Part shown: one piece after another, positions 62,156-64,000 of the stretch
Numbering within the stretch: the stretch's first letter is position 1
Layout of the letters: each line of letters begins with the position of its first letter
From: Candidatus Neomicrothrix sp. UBA814
GTDB lineage: Bacteria > Actinomycetota > Acidimicrobiia > Acidimicrobiales > Poriferisodalaceae
NCBI GenBank assembly: GCA_002296525.1
Contig: DBIA01000021.1
Span: 1-64,000 of the forward strand
DNA length: 64,000 nt
Reading direction: 5' to 3'
Program-made: the position numbers and the translations under genes
The notes under the pieces: model-generated
Database searches by the model: none
What the model saw: only the letters and a program-made list of their open reading frames with translations
Told to the model about the DNA's origin: nothing

Positions 62156-62797
62156 TCAGAGGGCCGACTCACTCGCTCTATCGATTCCAAGCGTCGCGAG
62201 TAGGTCTTCGTGGAGTTCAAACCACACAGTGTGATAGCTCGGCATTATCGGTTTGGTCAACCATTCGAGCTCCCCTGCGAGGACTTTGTCTAGGGCTGTT
62301 CCGAAGCGAAACGGGTAGTTAGAGAACCTGATGAGCACCTCATTGAGGTCACTCAGAATTCGAGTCACCTGTCGATCAAGGTCAGCCAATCTCTGGAGGA
62401 CCTCATCGTCGTACGCAGAGTCGCTATGGTCATTGAGCTTCTGTTCTCCGGAACCATCATTAACGACTTGCCAGTCCGTGCAAAGCTGCAACATAGCTGG
62501 GTTCAGGTCAAGAAATTGTTCATAGCCACTCTGTACTGCGGCTCGTAAGCCCAGGCGATCAAGCTCCTCTCTGAGTAGCTTTTCTCCGTCTTCTCTTCCC
62601 GACGGGGTCAGGACGTATTTGTCAACGCCTTCTACCTGACGCATTACACATTTGTTTTCGTCAATCATTAACGAGAGAGCGCCTTGAGTAACGGCGCTAT
62701 CAAGTGCGTGAACCGAGGAGATAGCGTCGATGTCCCCAAATCCTTTGAGGCGCAAAGCCAGCGACACCAACAATTGAGGATCTGATTGATGAGACAT
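62156..62797 (-). CDS. Uncharacterised protein with winged-helix-like N-terminus
   Basis: 213 aa, product not recognised with certainty. Residues about 8-75 (LLVSLALRLKGFGDIDAISS, then ALSLMIDENKCVMRQVEG and YVLTPSGREDGEKLL) read as a small winged helix-turn-helix of MarR/PadR style, with the TPSGRE wing often seen in such proteins. Residues 120-175 are helical (LQRLADLDRQVTRILSDLNEVLIRF), perhaps a dimer interface. Soluble. Six bases after the ferritin-like gene and 18 before dapA, so in one transcript. It could be a regulator or a partner of the diiron protein. Confidence 0.55.
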   Translation of the reverse strand: MSHQSDPQLLVSLALRLKGFGDIDAISSVHALDSAVTQGALSLMIDENKCVMRQVEGVDKYVLTPSGREDGEKLLREELDRLGLRAAVQSGYEQFLDLNPAMLQLCTDWQVVNDGSGEQKLNDHSDSAYDDEVLQRLADLDRQVTRILSDLNEVLIRFSNYPFRFGTALDKVLAGELEWLTKPIMPSYHTVWFELHEDLLATLGIDRASESAL

Positions 62798-62803
62798 ATT
62801 TTT

Positions 62804-63937
62804 CTAAGACTCGGCTAACGCCGCCTCTGCTTCAAGCTCTCGGGTAATCGCGAAAGAGTCGACTTCATCTTCTATATCAACCCAGTCTTCGTATTGGATT
62901 ACACCGATCTCTCCGAATTTCTTTCGGAGCCAGCCATCTCCTGCATCCAACAACCCAAGCTTTTTGCAGTTTGGAACAATCTTGGTAAACAGCAGTTGTT
63001 GGAACTCCTGCCGAAGCGGGTCTTGATACGCCAAGGGAATTACCTTTTTGACATCAGCGCCCATGCGTTCCCACACCTCTTGTTGCAGAAACCTGTCGCG
63101 CATTCGGACGGCTGCTTCGAACGCAAATTCTTGACGTTCTAGAAGCTCCGCTTGAGTCATGTCTTGGTACACCTCTTTGAGGGAAAGAACACCAAAGGCA
63201 ACATGACGAGCCTCGTCGCTCATTACGTAACGGAGTAACTGCTTTAGAAGCGGTTCTTCACTCTGCTGGTACATGAACCCAAAGGCTGCAAGGGCGAGGC
63301 CTTCAACCATGATTTGCATTCCTAGGTATGTCATATCCCAGCGGGAATCTTCGATGATCTCGTCTAGCAGCATCCGCAAATGGACGTTTATGGGGTAGGT
63401 GTCCGACAATTTGGTATCAAGGTATTTCGCAAAGACCTCTACGTGCCGTGCTTCGTCCACAACCTGAGTTGATGCGTAATATTTTGCGTCCATCCAGGGC
63501 ACGGTCTCAACAATTTTCGCTGTGCAGACTAAGGCACCTTGCTCTCCATGCATGAACTGACTCAGGGCCCAGTTCTGCGACTCCATGTTGAATCGAACCC
63601 ATTCGTCACGGCCCCATGATTCAACTCCAGTTCCAGAGAGATCCATAACCTCTCCGGCGCCACCGTTTGTCTCGTATTCTTGGACAGCTAGTGCTTCTTG
63701 GTCAACGTCTGTATCCCAGGGCAAGTCAGTTTCGCCGTTCCACTGGCCTACCTTCGCTTTCTCGTAAAGCTTGGCCAGTTGAGGTCGTGCACCTTTTTCG
63801 TAGTCCCAGGTATAGATGCATTCCGCATTGTCCTCGACCGCATGGATAACTTCGTTCGGATCGGTATTGGTCATCGCCAAAACCGCCTCAAAGTCGTTCG
63901 GGTCGGTACGACCGATCAGTTCTTCCACTGATGACAT
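62804..63937 (-). CDS. Ferritin-like diiron protein (R2/AurF-like)
   Basis: 377 aa helical protein with two E-x-x-H segments, VVDEARHVEVF and VMSDEARHVAFG, plus Glu residues in MHGEQGALV and IMVEGLALAAF: the full ligand set of a dinuclear iron carboxylate centre. The long N-terminal part with YTWDYEKGARPQL is not part of ribonucleotide reductase R2. Likely an oxygen-activating oxygenase or desaturase-type enzyme; the substrate is unknown. AGGGG ribosome site before ATG. First gene of the operon leading into dapA. Confidence 0.75.
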   Translation of the reverse strand: MSSVEELIGRTDPNDFEAVLAMTNTDPNEVIHAVEDNAECIYTWDYEKGARPQLAKLYEKAKVGQWNGETDLPWDTDVDQEALAVQEYETNGGAGEVMDLSGTGVESWGRDEWVRFNMESQNWALSQFMHGEQGALVCTAKIVETVPWMDAKYYASTQVVDEARHVEVFAKYLDTKLSDTYPINVHLRMLLDEIIEDSRWDMTYLGMQIMVEGLALAAFGFMYQQSEEPLLKQLLRYVMSDEARHVAFGVLSLKEVYQDMTQAELLERQEFAFEAAVRMRDRFLQQEVWERMGADVKKVIPLAYQDPLRQEFQQLLFTKIVPNCKKLGLLDAGDGWLRKKFGEIGVIQYEDWVDIEDEVDSFAITRELEAEAALAES

Positions 63938-63968
63938 AAGAATCCCCTAGTCTCAAACATTCCTACTG

Positions 63969-63984
63969 GTTACCCATTAGTAAC
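63969..63984. promoter_or_regulatory. Short inverted repeat upstream of ferritin-like gene
   Basis: GTTAC and GTAAC, 5-bp arms with a 6-bp spacer, lie 31 bp before the ferritin-like ATG. The neighbouring winged-helix-like protein could bind here, but arms this short occur by chance. Confidence 0.25.
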
Positions 63985-64000
63985 TTAGGTCGAGATCTTA

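Noticed and set aside
1..64000. CRISPR array, insertion sequence, prophage, integrase, rRNA or tRNA genes
   Set aside because: No repeat-spacer pattern, transposase, phage structural gene, or cloverleaf/rRNA-like sequence was recognised on either strand.

Overview
The window is a gene-dense stretch of a bacterial chromosome with 55 or so protein genes, very short intergenic gaps (longest 228 bp, upstream of recA), many GTG/TTG starts and frequent 1-8 bp start/stop overlaps. Gene content and order point to an actinomycetote, probably a moderate-GC marine-type Acidimicrobiia: the dapA-rnj-ftsK, rimO-pgsA-cinA-recA and miaB-miaA-dapF-hflX neighbourhoods are the actinobacterial arrangement, an F420-type luciferase-like oxidoreductase is present, the SOS box is of the CGAAC-N4-GTTCG (Gram-positive/actinobacterial) type, and acyl-CoA, P450 and Baeyer-Villiger enzymes are abundant. 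The class-level assignment is inference. No rRNA, tRNA, CRISPR, insertion sequence or prophage was found.

Layout. 0.1-9.9 kb: a DNA glycosylase, an aldo-keto reductase, a minus-strand run of DEAD-box helicase, orphan N6-adenine methylase and metX, then an N-acyl-D-amino-acid amidohydrolase divergent from a GMC oxidoreductase/HAD phosphatase pair. 9.9-25.5 kb: minus-strand housekeeping block rimO, pgsA, cinA, thpR, LLM oxidoreductase, (enoyl-CoA hydratase on plus), recA, a Baeyer-Villiger monooxygenase (BVMO), miaB, miaA, dapF, hflX, dapC, dapE. 25.5-57.1 kb: an accessory block of mixed strands: copper ATPase; two aminotransferases; a PolA-like polymerase without 5' nuclease; two PhyH dioxygenases; two P450s; BVMO plus lactonase; thiolase plus HSD10-like SDR; acyl-CoA dehydrogenase; alkylsulfatase; nitroreductases; SDRs; serine hydrolase; exporters. 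57.1-63.9 kb: the minus-strand housekeeping block resumes with ferritin-like diiron protein, a winged-helix-like protein, dapA, rnj and ftsK.

How it works together. The two housekeeping blocks would be contiguous and co-directional (dapA-rnj-ftsK-rimO-pgsA-cinA-recA-miaB-miaA-dapF-hflX-dapC-dapE) if the 31.7 kb between ftsK and rimO were removed, so the middle looks like an accessory catabolic region in a conserved locus. Its enzymes fit oxidation of an alicyclic or terpenoid-like substrate: hydroxylation (P450, PhyH), alcohol to ketone (SDRs), ketone to lactone (BVMO), lactone opening (SMP-30, translationally coupled to the BVMO), and beta-oxidation (acyl-CoA dehydrogenase, hydratase, HSD10-like SDR, thiolase). 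The lysine/peptidoglycan branch is represented by dapA, dapC, dapE and dapF. DNA maintenance is represented by recA with a twin-SOS-box promoter, fpg-like glycosylase, PolA-like polymerase and FtsK.

Most unusual items: a mirror-image pair of SOS boxes around the recA -35; a BVMO where recX usually lies; miaA with only a CTG start available, overlapping the miaB stop; DapF with Ser at the usual catalytic Cys; CinA with an eroded deamidase site; a family-A polymerase with about 157 extra residues in the fingers and HDS instead of HDE; and several clean inverted repeats in divergent promoters of the catabolic block.
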